Positions 1 to 11,110 of a DNA stretch of 64,000 nt are shown here, in pieces. The position numbers and the translations under genes were made by a program. The notes under the pieces were generated by a model. It made no database searches, was not told the origin of the DNA, and saw only the letters and a list, made by a program, of their open reading frames with translations. This stretch comes from Aphanomyces cochlioides. Lineage: Eukaryota > Oomycota > Saprolegniomycetes > Saprolegniales > Verrucalvaceae. Location of the stretch: contig JAHQRK010000022.1 in the NCBI GenBank assembly GCA_019828595.1, positions 930,001-994,000 on the forward strand. Reading direction: 5' to 3'. The first letter of the stretch is position 1. Each line of letters begins with the position of its first letter.

Positions 1-1660
1 TCGTCTCAGGCTTAGCCACTTATCCCGGTTTGACATCACTTTGGTTTGCCAACTTTGGTTTGACGATTGGATTTACCCTTGGGCTTACCTTGATGGATTG
101 GAATGGAACTGATTGTGGATTGATTTGTTTGCACTATAGGCGGATCAATCTTGTGCTGGAATGGATTTATATGGTTATACATTTGCATGTTGAACAGCAA
201 GTGAAGTGCATTATGAATTATCAGCCAACCTACTCTGACTTGGATTGAGGCTGACAATTGCGCTACACGAAGTAAATAGCGCTTGCCCACCGACGGACGT
301 TGGTGCTGGGGGTGGTCCAGGAGGATTTGGAAAAGGACCCCGTGACCCTGGATATTGGCTTGGTGGACCCGAATGATCCTGAGAGTCGACGTTTGGCTCA
401 TTCAAGGGATCCAATTGAGTGTCGAGATCTTGAAAGCGACGAAGGACCATTTGGAACAATCGGGGCACAGCGCCATTGCGAAGACTGGGTGCTTGGTTGA
501 GTATTTTGAGTTGATCTTTGTGGGCCCACGGATGGCTTGCTCGCAGTACGTTTGTTGCGACCACTTGACGAAGCATTAGAGCGAATCGAGGCGAGCCGAG
601 CACTCCCCCCGAGTCCAAACGGCTGGGACATTGGAAAGAAAAATGAAGAAAGTGAGAGCCGTCAAGAGTGTCAAGATACTTCAGCCTGGATCCAAGGGCG
701 GACAAGGTCGGCGAAAGCATGTTTGTGGGTCGGTGCTCACTCTCACCGAGTTGCACGCTGACCGGGGTGGCTTGTGACAGAGCATGAGCAAGAATGAAGA
801 AGATACAGTCCAAGCTGCAGCGAGAAGAGCGCGATCCCCCAGATTCGGAGCATGCGGCCGACGACGGAGACCAGAATGCTACAAGAGACATTTGACCAAT
901 ACCGAAGAGTTTCGAGTGGAAAATGCAAGAGGAGCGCGTGTGTTCGTGCACCGAGACTGGCAAGCAGGTGCAGACCAGATTATAGTAGATAGAGTAAGTT
1001 TGAATTCACTTCCGCTTTTGCTGTGTATGACCTCGAGGTCATCTGCTTCATTGTTGTGAAGTGACCAAGTCCAAGACAGCGTGTTTGGAGCGACCGACCG
1101 ACTTTATTTGAGGCGGCGTGATCCTGTGTTTGGTTGTCGTACCCACCGCCTACTGACAACACTCCCCTGTACTGTTTCCCTTGCCAATAGCCCTTCACCG
1201 CGCGGCGGCGCACGTCTTTCTGGGCCGAAGACACCCCACCTTCCCCATCGTTTTCCATCTTGTGCCACTCTACGCCTTGCAACCGTCGGGTTCGTTCGTT
1301 GCCTCCTGTGCACCTCAATACTACAAGTCGAAAATCTCACAAAGAGCTTTTGACCGACAAATTCTTGTGCGAGTGTGAGTTTCCTTCCGTACTCATCCCT
1401 CCCTACCACACTAGTATGCATTTACACCCCACCCATAACCTTGGTCTTACAGAGCACGCCAGCCAGTTTCCAGTATCGATAACGATGCTCTACAAAGAGT
1501 CGACGTTAACTCAGTGCCGGCGAGATTTTGACTTCATAGAAGTTATCGGTTTTATGAAATAGGATGTCAAGGTCTTAAAATTGGCTGCTGATAACCTCGG
1601 ATCACTTGGCATTGATCGTGGACCATTGAATCCTGCTGTACGACCGTCGACCCTCCATAG
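1..1660. other. Unassigned DNA, possible retroelement remnant
   Basis: No intact gene is recognisable here. Short open frames occur on both strands. The longest, 211-963 on the minus strand, is Pro/Ser/Gln-rich around 290-420 and could be a worn gag-like stretch. The plus strand around 800-900 also reads as an acidic, Glu/Arg-rich peptide, interrupted by stops. Neither shows a zinc knuckle, protease or RT motif, so the retroelement idea rests only on composition and on lying beside the copia element. Region 980-1660 shows nothing I can support. Confidence 0.2.
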
Positions 1661-2044
1661 GATTGCCCAAGCATCTTCCTTTGGTTGAACAATCATCCGC
1701 AGTAACACCAGAAGAATTTGCAGTTCAACATTGCACTGACAAACAAAACGCATCAACTTATTTGAGCGAAAAAGGGAGCAATTTATAGCAATAAATGCCC
1801 AATTTTTATGAAGAGGTGGTGCTAGGAAACACTGCAAAGCGTCAGAACCTCCATAACGAGAAGAAAATAAGCACAGTAAGCGCAAACATCATCGTGCATC
1901 AAAGACACGATATCTATCATTCGATTTTACTGAATATTTCATCTCCTCTCCATGGTGAATTGTACTGTATTCGCCACGAAATTCAAGAATAAAACCAATT
2001 GTACAATAACTGTAAACCTATCATTTTTATCCCTGCAGTCGATA
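1661..2044 (+). repeat. 384-bp direct repeat, left copy
   Basis: This 384-bp block recurs at 6727-7110 in the same orientation with no mismatch that I could find. It directly abuts the left copia LTR. It does not begin with TG or end with CA, so it does not look like an LTR, and it is far too long for a target-site duplication. Open frames inside it are probably accidental. Confidence 0.85.
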
Positions 2045-2045
2045 A

Positions 2046-2292
2046 TTTTCTCTACAACTCGATCCCTTGGTCGCCGTACCCGTGTTGGTAGGGACGTAAG
2101 GGGGGGGTTTGGTCATTCGAGAAGTGACATTATTGTTGGGTATGACGGCTCGGGCTCTGACAACCAACTATTGCCCACACTGTTCCAATATGAATCAATC
2201 TATGATGCTGGTCTACACTGTACTTTGGTCACACAGAGGGTGAAAGGAGTGATGTAGCCAGAACACGGTGCTTATGGGCAAAACCCACAATA
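2046..2292 (-). repeat. Copia 3' LTR
   Basis: This 247-bp block is repeated at 6475-6721; the one difference I saw is A versus G at about 2152. Relative to the minus-strand element it is the 3' LTR. It is preceded by a short purine-rich tract (about 2293-2305, minus strand GGGCATGGGAGGC), a plausible polypurine tract. The pol frame runs into the LTR and stops at about 2272. Termini are not the usual TG...CA, and the adjacent 5-bp flanks (gataa and tacag) do not match as a target duplication. Confidence 0.8.
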
Positions 2293-5200
2293 GCCTCCCA
2301 TGCCCATAAAACGCGCCGCTCTACGCAATTTGTCGCCAGTCACGTGCTTTGTCAAGATGTCTGCTGGCATGATGTTTGTTGGGAGGTACGTCAATTTGAA
2401 TGCTCCAGCTCGCACGAGGTCGCGTAGAAAGTAGAAGCGGGGTGCGAGGTGCTTCGTTCGTTGAATGCTGGACTGGTTTGATCCAATAGCAATTGAGCTT
2501 TGATTGTCGAGGTAGAGTGTGATGCCACCGTTTGTTTGGACGCCAAGTTCACTCAGGAGGTTGTTCAAATGCATTCCATGCTGTGCTGCGAGGCAGGCAC
2601 CAACGTATTCGGCTTCAGTGGAAGAGAGTGTTACGATTGCTTGAAGCTTCGAGCGCCACGAAATGGGGCCGCATCCAAACATCCACACATACCCGCAAGT
2701 CGAGCGTCCGGTTGATCTATCGTCGGCCCATGACGAATCCGAGAAACCAATCAATTCAGAGCTGCCTTGGGGTTGTCCATGGAATGATATCCCATCGTTC
2801 TTGGTGTGAAGCAAATATGCCACGGTTCGTTTAGCCATAAGCATATGTAGCTGACGAGGTGCTGACAAATATCTTGATAGTTGTGCAACTGAATGAGCTA
2901 TGTCGGGACGTGTGGCCATTGCACAGTAAAGTAGCGAACCGACGATTTTGCGATAGAGCTTGTCGTTGTCGAGGAGTGGCCCAGTATCGTCCATCAAGTT
3001 GGTCCCCGCTGGGATTGGTGTTTCCACATTTACTGTGTTGTAAGCCATATTTGGTGGCCATTCGCTCAATGTATGCCGTTTGAGTGATATTCATTGAGTG
3101 CAAGTCAGTGTCACGGCTGATTTCCATTCCAAGAAGCTTCGCTATGGGTCCGAGATCGTTCAGGCGAATGTACTATTGTAAGTGAGCGAATATTTGGGTA
3201 ATCTCTTCATCACTGCTAGCGCAAACCAACACGTCGTCCACGTAAATGGTGATGATCTGTAAGCGGCCATCGACATGCCTTGTAAAGACGCAACTGTCGC
3301 TCAACGTCGCGGTAAATCGGAGGCTTTCCAGAATGTGCTTGAAGTGTTGATACCAGAGTAGTGCACTTTGTTTCAAGCCGTAGAGAGCCCCAAGTACGCG
3401 CCACGATTTACCCCCTTCTTCAAATCCGTCCGGTGGTGTCATGTAGAGGTCGCGGTCGCTCTTGGCATGGATATACGCATTTGTGGCATCGCCTTGCCGA
3501 CACTTCATGTCGGCGATAGCGACCATTGCCAGAACTAGTCGGAGAGAGTCGCCGCGAATGACCGGCGCGAATGTATCATCGTATTCCAAACCTTGTCTCT
3601 GGGCGAACTCTTTTATGACAACGCGTGCCTTGTAGATCTTTTGTCCGTCTGGCATATCCTTTCTTTTGAACACCCATTTTGACTCCAGTGCTTGTTTCCC
3701 GGAAGGCGTATGAGAGAGCTCGTAACAACCCATGGATTTGAGATTGCCAATTTCTTTCTTACATGCCTCAAGCCATTCAGCAGCGTCTTGAGATTGCATG
3801 GCTTCATGAAATGTTGCGGGTACGTCTTCGTCAATGTCCGTTGCATTGAAGCAAATGTCATAGACTAAATTTGCTGCATCTGTTGCATCGTCTACGTGTG
3901 ATGGGCTCTGTTCTGGGAGTTGTGTCGCTATGCCGCGGGTGTTGTCTGTTCGCATTGTCTTCGTGGGTGATTGGCCACGTTCATGTTTCTTTCGTGCGGG
4001 CTGTGCTGTAACTCCTCGGTGGGGAATATTGTACGTTGTTGAGCGCTTCATTTCAACTGTGCTTGCTCGAGCCGCATTCCTGGCAGCTTCCGTAGCGTCC
4101 ATCGCGGCTTGTCTCGTTCGTCCTGGTGAAGCTGACTGCTTTTTGGTAGATTGTCGATGGGGACGATCCCACCGCGACTCGCGTGGGCTTGCTGGCAATT
4201 CTTCTTGCGTGGGGGCGACTGCGGCTGCTCTGCGACTTACACGCGTGTCGTGGATACGGACGGGTGGTGGGTAATATGCAAACGGTACATTTGGGAACCT
4301 CACGGGGGCTTTAGGTTGTGTCGGCGCAGTTGTATTCTCAAGAGATGTTGTAGATGGTGGTGAACTTTCATTCATGTCTACGTCTGCCTTCGTGTCGTCT
4401 TTAGGGTGAGTTGGTGAATCATCCGGTTCCTCGAGATGATCAACAAATACGACCTTCGGCCATAGGAACTCCGTCTCATTGAAGGTGCAGTCGACCGTGT
4501 AAGTCACTTTGCGTTCTTCTATGTCATAAACTTTGTAGGCCTTCTTGGTTTCGCTGTAACCGAGAAATATGCACTTGTTGGCACGTGAAGCTGTCTTGTC
4601 CTGAGCTGTATTGCGTCGCCAACATACACATCCGAACACCTTGAGTGAGGCGATCTTTGGTTTCGTCGCACGGATCATCTCGTGAGGCGTTTTGTCAGCT
4701 GTCTTCGTGTTTGGAGTCCGATTGCGTAGGAACGCTGCAGTGTTCACAGCTTCCGCCCACCAGTGCTTGGGTGCGTTTGCATGTAGAAGCATCGTACGAG
4801 CCATTTTCACCAGAGTGCGATTCATTCGCTCCGCTGTACCATTCTGCCATTGCCGGTTTGGTGTACTGACTTCATGGTGTATGCCACAGCTTCTGAGGTA
4901 ACCTTCCAGTTTCTCACTCACATATTCACCACCACCGTCTGACCGTAGCGTCTTCAGCTTGACACCCGTCTGTCGTTCGAGCCATGGTATGTATTCCAAC
5001 ACGGCATCGTACGCATCACTTTTCTTTGCTAGGAACTTGACCCAGACGTAGTTCGTTGCATCTTCCGTGAAAGCGATGAAGTACTTTCCTCCATTCGGGG
5101 ATGTTGTTTTGGCTGGTCCCCACAGATCTGTGTGGACGCATGTTCCTAGCGCATGTCGAGGCCGATCACCAGATTTCGGCACGCTTCTGTGTTTAATCTT

Positions 5201-5704
5201 CCCTCTGATACAGTCTTCGCATGTGACTGATCTGGGCAAGTCGTTGGGCCCACCGATGGATGCCTTGCACACAGCGGTCATTGTAGCGACTGGTATATAC
5301 CCCATACGAGCGTGCCAAATCATTGCGTCAGCGGCTTTCGCGGCGTTGACCTCGTCGTCCAGGCCAGGGTGTATGAATTTCCCACGTATCGCGTAGAGGT
5401 ATGAGTCGTTCCAATTTGCGGTGACGGATAACTTGTTGTTCATTTTGAGATGGCAGAGATTGTCCTTGAACAATAGAGATGCTCCGTCCGATTGCCGGCT
5501 GATGCGACTAATGGACACTAGCGTCCTCTTCAGCGTTGGTACATACAACACGTTCTTGAAGATTGCGACTCGTCCTGTGTCCTCTAACTTGATTTTTAAG
5601 GCGCACATCATTGTCACTGGGATGGGGTGGCCGTCTGCCAGTCGCACCCCGCGGCTGCATTTTGAGATAGAGTGCAACAGTGAGACGTCACCGGTCATTT
5701 GCAT
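2272..5704 (-). pseudogene. pol: Copia pol polyprotein, broken by a stop and a frameshift
   Basis: The domains run in copia order. The integrase region has an HHCC-like part, then the DDE triad in TDLWGP, SDGGGEY and NGTAER. Reverse transcriptase has YVDD. RNase H has FSDSSWADD and STEAEY and ends near MPADILTK. The frame is 843 codons to a TAG at about 3173, continues in the same frame to about 3020, then shifts by one base in an A run and stays open to 2272. Upstream of MTGD, where copia proteases carry the catalytic D-S/T-G, the frame reads VQLNT, so the protease also looks dead. The pol frame is +1 relative to gag and overlaps its end, which suggests frameshift expression in the parent element. 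Confidence 0.88.
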
Positions 5705-6470
5705 GCGGATTGTATTTAACTGTACGACGATGAATGCCTCTTGCTTCGTCTGATAGACGCCGGCGGCATTCGTGGCGAAAATGTCCAGGTTTGTTGCAGT
5801 AGTGGCAGCTGTTGATAGACGTGGCGTTCAATGCGTCGTCTGCTCTGCCAGTAGGCTTGCGGAGACTTGGGTTGTGCATTTGCTGACGTTCATCGTCTAA
5901 TTTGAGCTCCGCGAGAATTGTGTGCATGTTGTCATACTTCGACGAGTTGCGGCTCTCTCGTGTGATAAACATGACAGTGTTCGCGAATCGAGGAGGTAGA
6001 AGGCAGAGATATCTAGCGATGTGTGACTTCTCTGGCGTAGTGTCGCCAGCAGCCGCCATTTTTCGAGTAAGCTCTTGGAATTGGTCTGTGAACGTTTCAA
6101 GGCCAATTCGCTCGCTCCATTCGAGTTTGGACATTTGCATTTGCAACGTTACAAGGTTGACCACAGACGTGCTCTCGTAGATTGTGCGCAAGGCATTCCA
6201 AGTGTCACACGCCGTTTGAGCATGCTGGATGTACTTGAGATGATCGTCGTGGATGGACAGTTGAATGTATGACAGTGCTACCAGGTCATCTTCTTCACAT
6301 AATCCGGTAGCGTAATTGCCCGATGCGTCTCGGCATGGCATAAGATATTTGCCGAGGCGATGTTGATTGATCTTGGCTCTGGTTTTAACGCACCATTCGC
6401 GGTAGTTTGAGCCGTCGGCGTTTAGCTTGTTCGTAGGTTCGTATAAGTAGCGTTCCGTCATTGGGCTCAT
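5688..6470 (-). CDS. gag: Copia gag with CCHC zinc knuckle
   Basis: A 260-residue open frame starting at the ATG at 6470. It has the copia gag (UBN2-type) body, including the region around YREWCVKTRAKI, and a C-terminal zinc knuckle CHYCNKPGHFRHEC (C-x2-C-x4-H-x4-C) that binds RNA in the capsid. An open frame upstream extends into the LTR, but the ATG at 6470 lies in the primer-binding site immediately after the LTR and is the natural start; a second in-frame ATG is at 6461. The frame is intact, unlike pol, so the transcript could still make capsid protein. The stop at 5688 overlaps pol. Confidence 0.8.
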   Translation of the reverse strand: MSPMTERYLYEPTNKLNADGSNYREWCVKTRAKINQHRLGKYLMPCRDASGNYATGLCEEDDLVALSYIQLSIHDDHLKYIQHAQTACDTWNALRTIYESTSVVNLVTLQMQMSKLEWSERIGLETFTDQFQELTRKMAAAGDTTPEKSHIARYLCLLPPRFANTVMFITRESRNSSKYDNMHTILAELKLDDERQQMHNPSLRKPTGRADDALNATSINSCHYCNKPGHFRHECRRRLSDEARGIHRRTVKYNPHANDR

Positions 6471-6474
6471 AACC
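6459..6474 (-). other. tRNA primer-binding site overlapping the gag start
   Basis: Directly after the 5' LTR the minus strand reads GGTTATGAGCCCAATG. GGTTATGRGCCC is the type of primer-binding site seen in many copia elements. The ATG inside it, or the next one 9 nt on, starts gag, so the priming site doubles as coding sequence. Confidence 0.65.
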
Positions 6475-6721
6475 TTTTCTCTACAACTCGATCCCTTGGT
6501 CGCCGTACCCGTGTTGGTAGGGACGTAAGGGGGGGGTTTGGTCATTCGAGAAGTGACATTATTGTTGGGTATGGCGGCTCGGGCTCTGACAACCAACTAT
6601 TGCCCACACTGTTCCAATATGAATCAATCTATGATGCTGGTCTACACTGTACTTTGGTCACACAGAGGGTGAAAGGAGTGATGTAGCCAGAACACGGTGC
6701 TTATGGGCAAAACCCACAATA
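6475..6721 (-). repeat. Copia 5' LTR
   Basis: This is the 247-bp partner of 2046-2292, followed on the minus strand by the primer-binding site and gag. Five unmatched bases (tacag, 6722-6726) separate it from the second copy of the 384-bp repeat. Confidence 0.8.
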
Positions 6722-6726
6722 TACAG

Positions 6727-7110
6727 GATTGCCCAAGCATCTTCCTTTGGTTGAACAATCATCCGCAGTAACACCAGAAGAATTTGCAGTTCAACATTGC
6801 ACTGACAAACAAAACGCATCAACTTATTTGAGCGAAAAAGGGAGCAATTTATAGCAATAAATGCCCAATTTTTATGAAGAGGTGGTGCTAGGAAACACTG
6901 CAAAGCGTCAGAACCTCCATAACGAGAAGAAAATAAGCACAGTAAGCGCAAACATCATCGTGCATCAAAGACACGATATCTATCATTCGATTTTACTGAA
7001 TATTTCATCTCCTCTCCATGGTGAATTGTACTGTATTCGCCACGAAATTCAAGAATAAAACCAATTGTACAATAACTGTAAACCTATCATTTTTATCCCT
7101 GCAGTCGATA
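6727..7110 (+). repeat. 384-bp direct repeat, right copy
   Basis: Apparently identical to 1661-2044. After it the sequence continues with unique DNA (aaacttttcaaac) that leads into the first permease promoter. The locus therefore reads repeat-LTR-element-LTR-repeat. Confidence 0.85.
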
Positions 7111-7327
7111 AAACTTTTCAAACATGATGTCCGCTTCTCACAAGTCTTCAGAACTCCAATCCCCTGATCGTGAAGCGAATTGACAGCACTCTGAACGTGC
7201 AAAAATCCAAGAAATTCCAAGAAATGAATTAATTTCGAATTAAAATTGAATTAATTCATAGATATATTTTGAGCGAAAAGAGGGTGTCGATTACACAGGT
7301 CAATGCGAATCTCATTCGGAGATTTCC

Positions 7328-8527
7328 ATGGCAGAGCGAGTGTCGCCCGATTCGCTGCCGCTGCTCAAGTTCCGCTCGAGTAAAGTCGTCCATGAGCCTC
7401 AAGGAACCTTCTGGACGTCGGTCTTTGCGCTTCTGGGCACGATGCTCGGCGCCGGCGCGCTCTCTCTTCCAAGTACGATGAGCATGGCTGGCGTCGTGCC
7501 CGACGTGTTGATCTTTCTCTTCATGGCGGTCTTCAACTTTGCCGCGCTCAACGCTGCCACAACGGCCGCTGCGTACACTGGCAAGGCTTCGTACGAATCG
7601 ATGGCGGCTCAATTGTTTGGTCCAGTGCGTCAATGGATGATCCGTGGCTTGACGATCGCGCTGCTGTTTGGAGCTCAGTGTATGTTCCTCGTCGTGAGTT
7701 TGGACATGCTCGAGCCGTTTGTCGCTACGTATGTGAATCGACAAGTCCTTGGTGCGTTCCTGACGCTCTTGACGCTCCCGTTCTGCCTCTTGGAAACGAT
7801 CTACGCCTTGCGCTACACGAATATCATTGTCATCGGCTGCATGATCTACATCTTCGTCGTCGTTGGCATTCGATCCGTCACTTCGGGAGGCTGGCCAAAT
7901 CCCCCAAGTTCACCGACAATGCATGGTATTTTCAAGGCCATTCCCATGCAAGCATTGAGTTTTGGCTGCCAGATCAATGCCGTCCGAGTCTACGATGAGC
8001 TCAAGACGAAGAGCATCATCACGGCAGTCAACATCTCGACCATGGGGGCGGGTTTCATCATGTACGTTGGCTTTGCCTTTGCGGGTTATCTCTGCTTCCA
8101 TGGCTTTCCGCCTGCCGACATCCTCACGGGCTTTCCATCCGACGACTGGCTGGTGAACAGCATCCGCCTTGTCTTGGGCCCTTGCGTTCTGTTTAAAGTC
8201 CCCTTGATGTGTCATCCTTACATGCAAGCGCTGGAAGCCATGGTCATGCCCAAGGACATTGTCGAGCCCAAAGCCTTTCGAACGTTCTTGACCGTCACGT
8301 CGTTGGCTGCTGCGTACTTGGTGGCGGTCACGTGCAAGGATTTGAGCGTCATTATGGTTTTTGTCGGCGCGTTTGGCGATCTTTCCATCAATTTTTCAGC
8401 TCCTGGCATGTTCTTGATGGAAGTGGGCTACCGCACAAACTCCAAGAGCGCCATCTGGATGGGCGGCTTCCTCGTCGTCTCGGGGGTGATCATGATTGTT
8501 GTCAGCGTAATTGGTTTGGTCTGGTAA
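7328..8527 (+). CDS. Amino-acid/auxin permease family transporter (paralogue 1)
   Basis: A single-exon gene of 399 aa with about eleven hydrophobic segments. It starts MAERVSPDS; the first membrane segment contains TMLGAGALSLP, the AAAP-family motif for a bent first helix. Such proteins (SLC32/36/38 and yeast AVT types) carry neutral amino acids across plasma or vacuolar membranes, usually with H+. The substrate cannot be read from the sequence. It is about two-thirds identical by eye to the convergent paralogue at 8853-10106, whose 45-bp intron is absent here, so the intron was gained or lost after duplication. The start was chosen because the N-terminus matches that paralogue. Confidence 0.85.
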   Translation: MAERVSPDSLPLLKFRSSKVVHEPQGTFWTSVFALLGTMLGAGALSLPSTMSMAGVVPDVLIFLFMAVFNFAALNAATTAAAYTGKASYESMAAQLFGPVRQWMIRGLTIALLFGAQCMFLVVSLDMLEPFVATYVNRQVLGAFLTLLTLPFCLLETIYALRYTNIIVIGCMIYIFVVVGIRSVTSGGWPNPPSSPTMHGIFKAIPMQALSFGCQINAVRVYDELKTKSIITAVNISTMGAGFIMYVGFAFAGYLCFHGFPPADILTGFPSDDWLVNSIRLVLGPCVLFKVPLMCHPYMQALEAMVMPKDIVEPKAFRTFLTVTSLAAAYLVAVTCKDLSVIMVFVGAFGDLSINFSAPGMFLMEVGYRTNSKSAIWMGGFLVVSGVIMIVVSVIGLVW

Positions 8528-8852
8528 ATTTGACTGTAGGTATAAAATAATAGACTCTTCATTCCCCTTCCTCTGCTCTCTTCATGTCGATGGCGTCGAT
8601 CCCATCTTTGAACTCTTTCTTCGGCGTCTTTAGACCAGCGAGCCTACTTAAATTGGTTCCTCCGACTAAAGATATCCCTCTTCAAGCAAGCATTGCATTT
8701 TGTACATGTTTCAGATGATTCCATGGCGATCAGAGCATTTCAATGGCTGCAAAGCTTCAAGGATCATCTTTACTCTCGATAGCTTTGCCTAAACTGGTGC
8801 TATTCTATCTCAGAGAAAGATTTGAAGCTCTACCTTGTGGTCACTTAGAGGT

Positions 8853-10106
8853 TTACATTGGCCAAAGCAGTCCAACAAGGCTCACGATAGTCAAAATTGT
8901 GCCAGAGGCGACGAGAAAGATGCCAGTCCAGAGCGTCTTCTTGGAGTTCGTGCGAGAGCCCACTTCGATCAAAAACAAACCTAAATCCGCATGTCAGTTC
9001 CATGAATTCAACGTTGGAAACGCACCAGGAATGGAAAAGTTGATGGAGAGATCGCCAATCGCGCCGACGAAACCCATTATGACACTCAAGTCCTTGAATG
9101 CAATCGCGACAAGGTACGCAGCAGCCAACGACAGCACGGTCAGAAGCGTTCGAAGTGGCTTGGGGTCCGCAATGTCCTTTGGCATGGTCATGCCTTCGAG
9201 GGCTTGGAGGTAAGGATGAAAGATCAATGGGACTTTGAGCAAGACGCACGGCCCCAAGACGAGACGAATGCTGTTGACAAGCCAGTCGTTGGAAGGAAAA
9301 CCAGTCAAAATATCGCCAGGGGGAAAGCCGTGGAAGCAAATGTAACCAGCGAGCGTAAAGCAAACGTAGAGAATGAAACTAGCGCCCATGGTCGAGCCGT
9401 TAATCGCCGTAATTAGACTCTTGGTCTTGAGCTCGTCGTAAATTCGCACGGCGTTGATTTGGCAACCAAAACCCAATGCTTGGATGGGAATCGCCTTGAA
9501 CATGCCATGGGCGGTTGGAGAGGTTGGCTGTTCAGGCCAACCGCCAGTCGTGCTCGCTCGAATGCCGACGACGACGAAAATGTACAACATGCACCCGATC
9601 ACGATGGCATTTGTGTAGCGCAAGGCGTAGACAGTCTCCAAAAGACAGAAAGGCAGAGTAAATAGAGCAAGCAAAGCTCCAAGGACAACACGGCTCACGT
9701 ACGCAGCAACGAACGGATGCAACATGTCCAAACTCACGACGAAGAACACGCTTTGGACGCCAAAGAGGAGCACAATCGTCAAGACGCGGATGAGCCATTG
9801 TCGAACAGGACCAAACAATTGCGCCGCCATGGATTCAAACGACGCTTTTCCAGTATAGGCTGCTGTGTCCGTGCAAGCGTTGAGCGCGATAAAGTTGAAG
9901 AACGCCATGAAGAGAAAGATCAAAATGTCCGGGACGACACCAGCCAAAGCCATCGTATTTGGGAGGGAGAGCGCGCCAGCGCCGAGCATCGTGCCAACAA
10001 GTGCGAAGACAGACGTCCAGAACGTTCCTTGAGGTTCATGGACCACTTTACTGGAGCGGAACTTGAGCAGCGGCAGCGAATCGGGCGGCGACGCGCGGTC
10101 CGCCAT
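8853..10106 (-). CDS. Amino-acid/auxin permease family transporter (paralogue 2)
   Basis: Two exons, 10106-9026 and 8980-8853, with a 45-bp GT-AG intron at 8981-9025, give 402 aa. Exon 2 resumes with LFLIEVGSRTNSKKT, aligning with the uninterrupted paralogue 1, which confirms the splice. The protein has about eleven membrane segments and the same TMLGAGALSLP motif, so AAAP-family amino-acid transport is expected. It faces paralogue 1 tail to tail across about 325 bp, consistent with an inverted duplication. Upstream of its start is AT-rich DNA (10140-10310). Confidence 0.85.
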
Positions 10107-10746
10107 GGAAAATTCAAAATTGAGATCGGAATTGGACTTTTCGAACCCTCCAGAAATAAATAATTTAAATATTCAATTTTATAATAATCTTAATTACTTC
10201 GTTAGTATTCTAATTATTCTTGAGTTATTTGAATAAATCAATTTTCCCTCAAAATCAATTATTTATTTTTTCGCATTTTTAAAAGTAATGTTCCAACCTG
10301 TTCTGTTCCTATGAAATCCACTGTGAGAATGAAGGCGGGAGGAAGGTTTTCATTGGAAGCAGACACACGATGGCGCGAGAGGGACACGAAACAACCAGCA
10401 AGTCACGAAAAAACGCGAGCTGTGCAGTTATTTTTTTAGTTTTCGTGGAGGTGGTGTCGATACACTGGTTGTGGTCGCAATTCAAGTTCAACGTCGACAA
10501 TCAGCACTTATCCGGACAGTTTGAAATTTCGCTCGACATTTTATTGCTGATGACGCTGGCAACGATTCTCCTTTGCACATAGGGTCAATGAAGCAATTTC
10601 TATGTCTTCAAGGATGTCTTATGACATGAATTGTGCGTCGGGAGATGTTCCTTCTTGAAGGATCTTTCACAGTCAACACATGAAATTACCGGATCCGGAT
10701 AAAATATCTTATCCGTATGATTGGTAATTAAAGGTCAGGGAATGCA

Positions 10747-10917
10747 ATGGGAAAAGCAGGGGGAAAGGAGCCCAAGAGTACTAGTAGTTCGCTAATTCGT
10801 ATCGTAGGCAACAATTTTGACAAAGAACTGAGGCAGGCTAACGCTCTTTCCACGGGATTTTTATCGCGAAGCTCAACAGTTTGGGCGTGGCATTGCCACC
10901 ACGAGAAATTGGAATGA
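10747..10917 (+). CDS. Small open frame, possible DNA-binding transposase relic
   Basis: A 56-codon frame starting MGKAGGKEPKS and ending SSTVWAWHCHHEKLE. The segment LSRSSTVWAW resembles the recognition helix of helix-turn-helix domains in mariner/pogo-type transposases. No catalytic domain follows; another frame continues briefly to about 11010 before stopping. It could be chance. The gap 10140-11100 holds nothing else I can support except an ATCCGGATAA box at 10693-10702. Confidence 0.2.
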   Translation: MGKAGGKEPKSTSSSLIRIVGNNFDKELRQANALSTGFLSRSSTVWAWHCHHEKLE

Positions 10918-11110
10918 AGATGTACGACTCGGCATTTTTGAAGAGCCAGCAGAGACAGTTTTAAAAGTGTGGCCTGACGTCGACATAAAACTACTGTGCT
11001 ACATTCTTTGACAAGAATTGCATTCCGTTGACGTCCTCAGTACTTAATGAAACTGTCAACCGTTACGTTACAGCCGCTAAATTCACAAAAATGACGTGGC
11101 ATTGGGATAA

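Larger units (their letters stand above)
2046..6721 (-). mobile_element. Ty1/copia LTR retrotransposon, recently inactivated
   Basis: The element is about 4.68 kb, read on the minus strand: 5' LTR (6475-6721), tRNA primer-binding site, gag, pol in copia order (protease-integrase-RT-RNase H), polypurine tract and 3' LTR (2046-2292). Integrase before RT places it in Pseudoviridae/copia. LTRs differing at one seen base imply recent insertion or recent homogenisation. Pol carries an in-frame stop and a 1-nt frameshift, so this copy should not be autonomous. It is bounded by a 384-bp direct repeat instead of a 5-bp target duplication. Confidence 0.9.

Noticed and set aside
1511..1885. Minus-strand frame of 124 codons covering the 384-bp repeat, with a near-identical frame at 6658-6951
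   Set aside because: The shared part is just the repeat read in one frame; the two frames end differently outside it and show no protein family features.
1661..2044. 384-bp repeat taken as LTRs of an outer element
   Set aside because: Ends are not TG...CA, no primer-binding site or polypurine tract adjoins it, and flanking 5-mers do not match.
3930..4274. Plus-strand frames inside the copia pol region
   Set aside because: Antisense shadows of pol; pol motifs on the minus strand explain the open reading.
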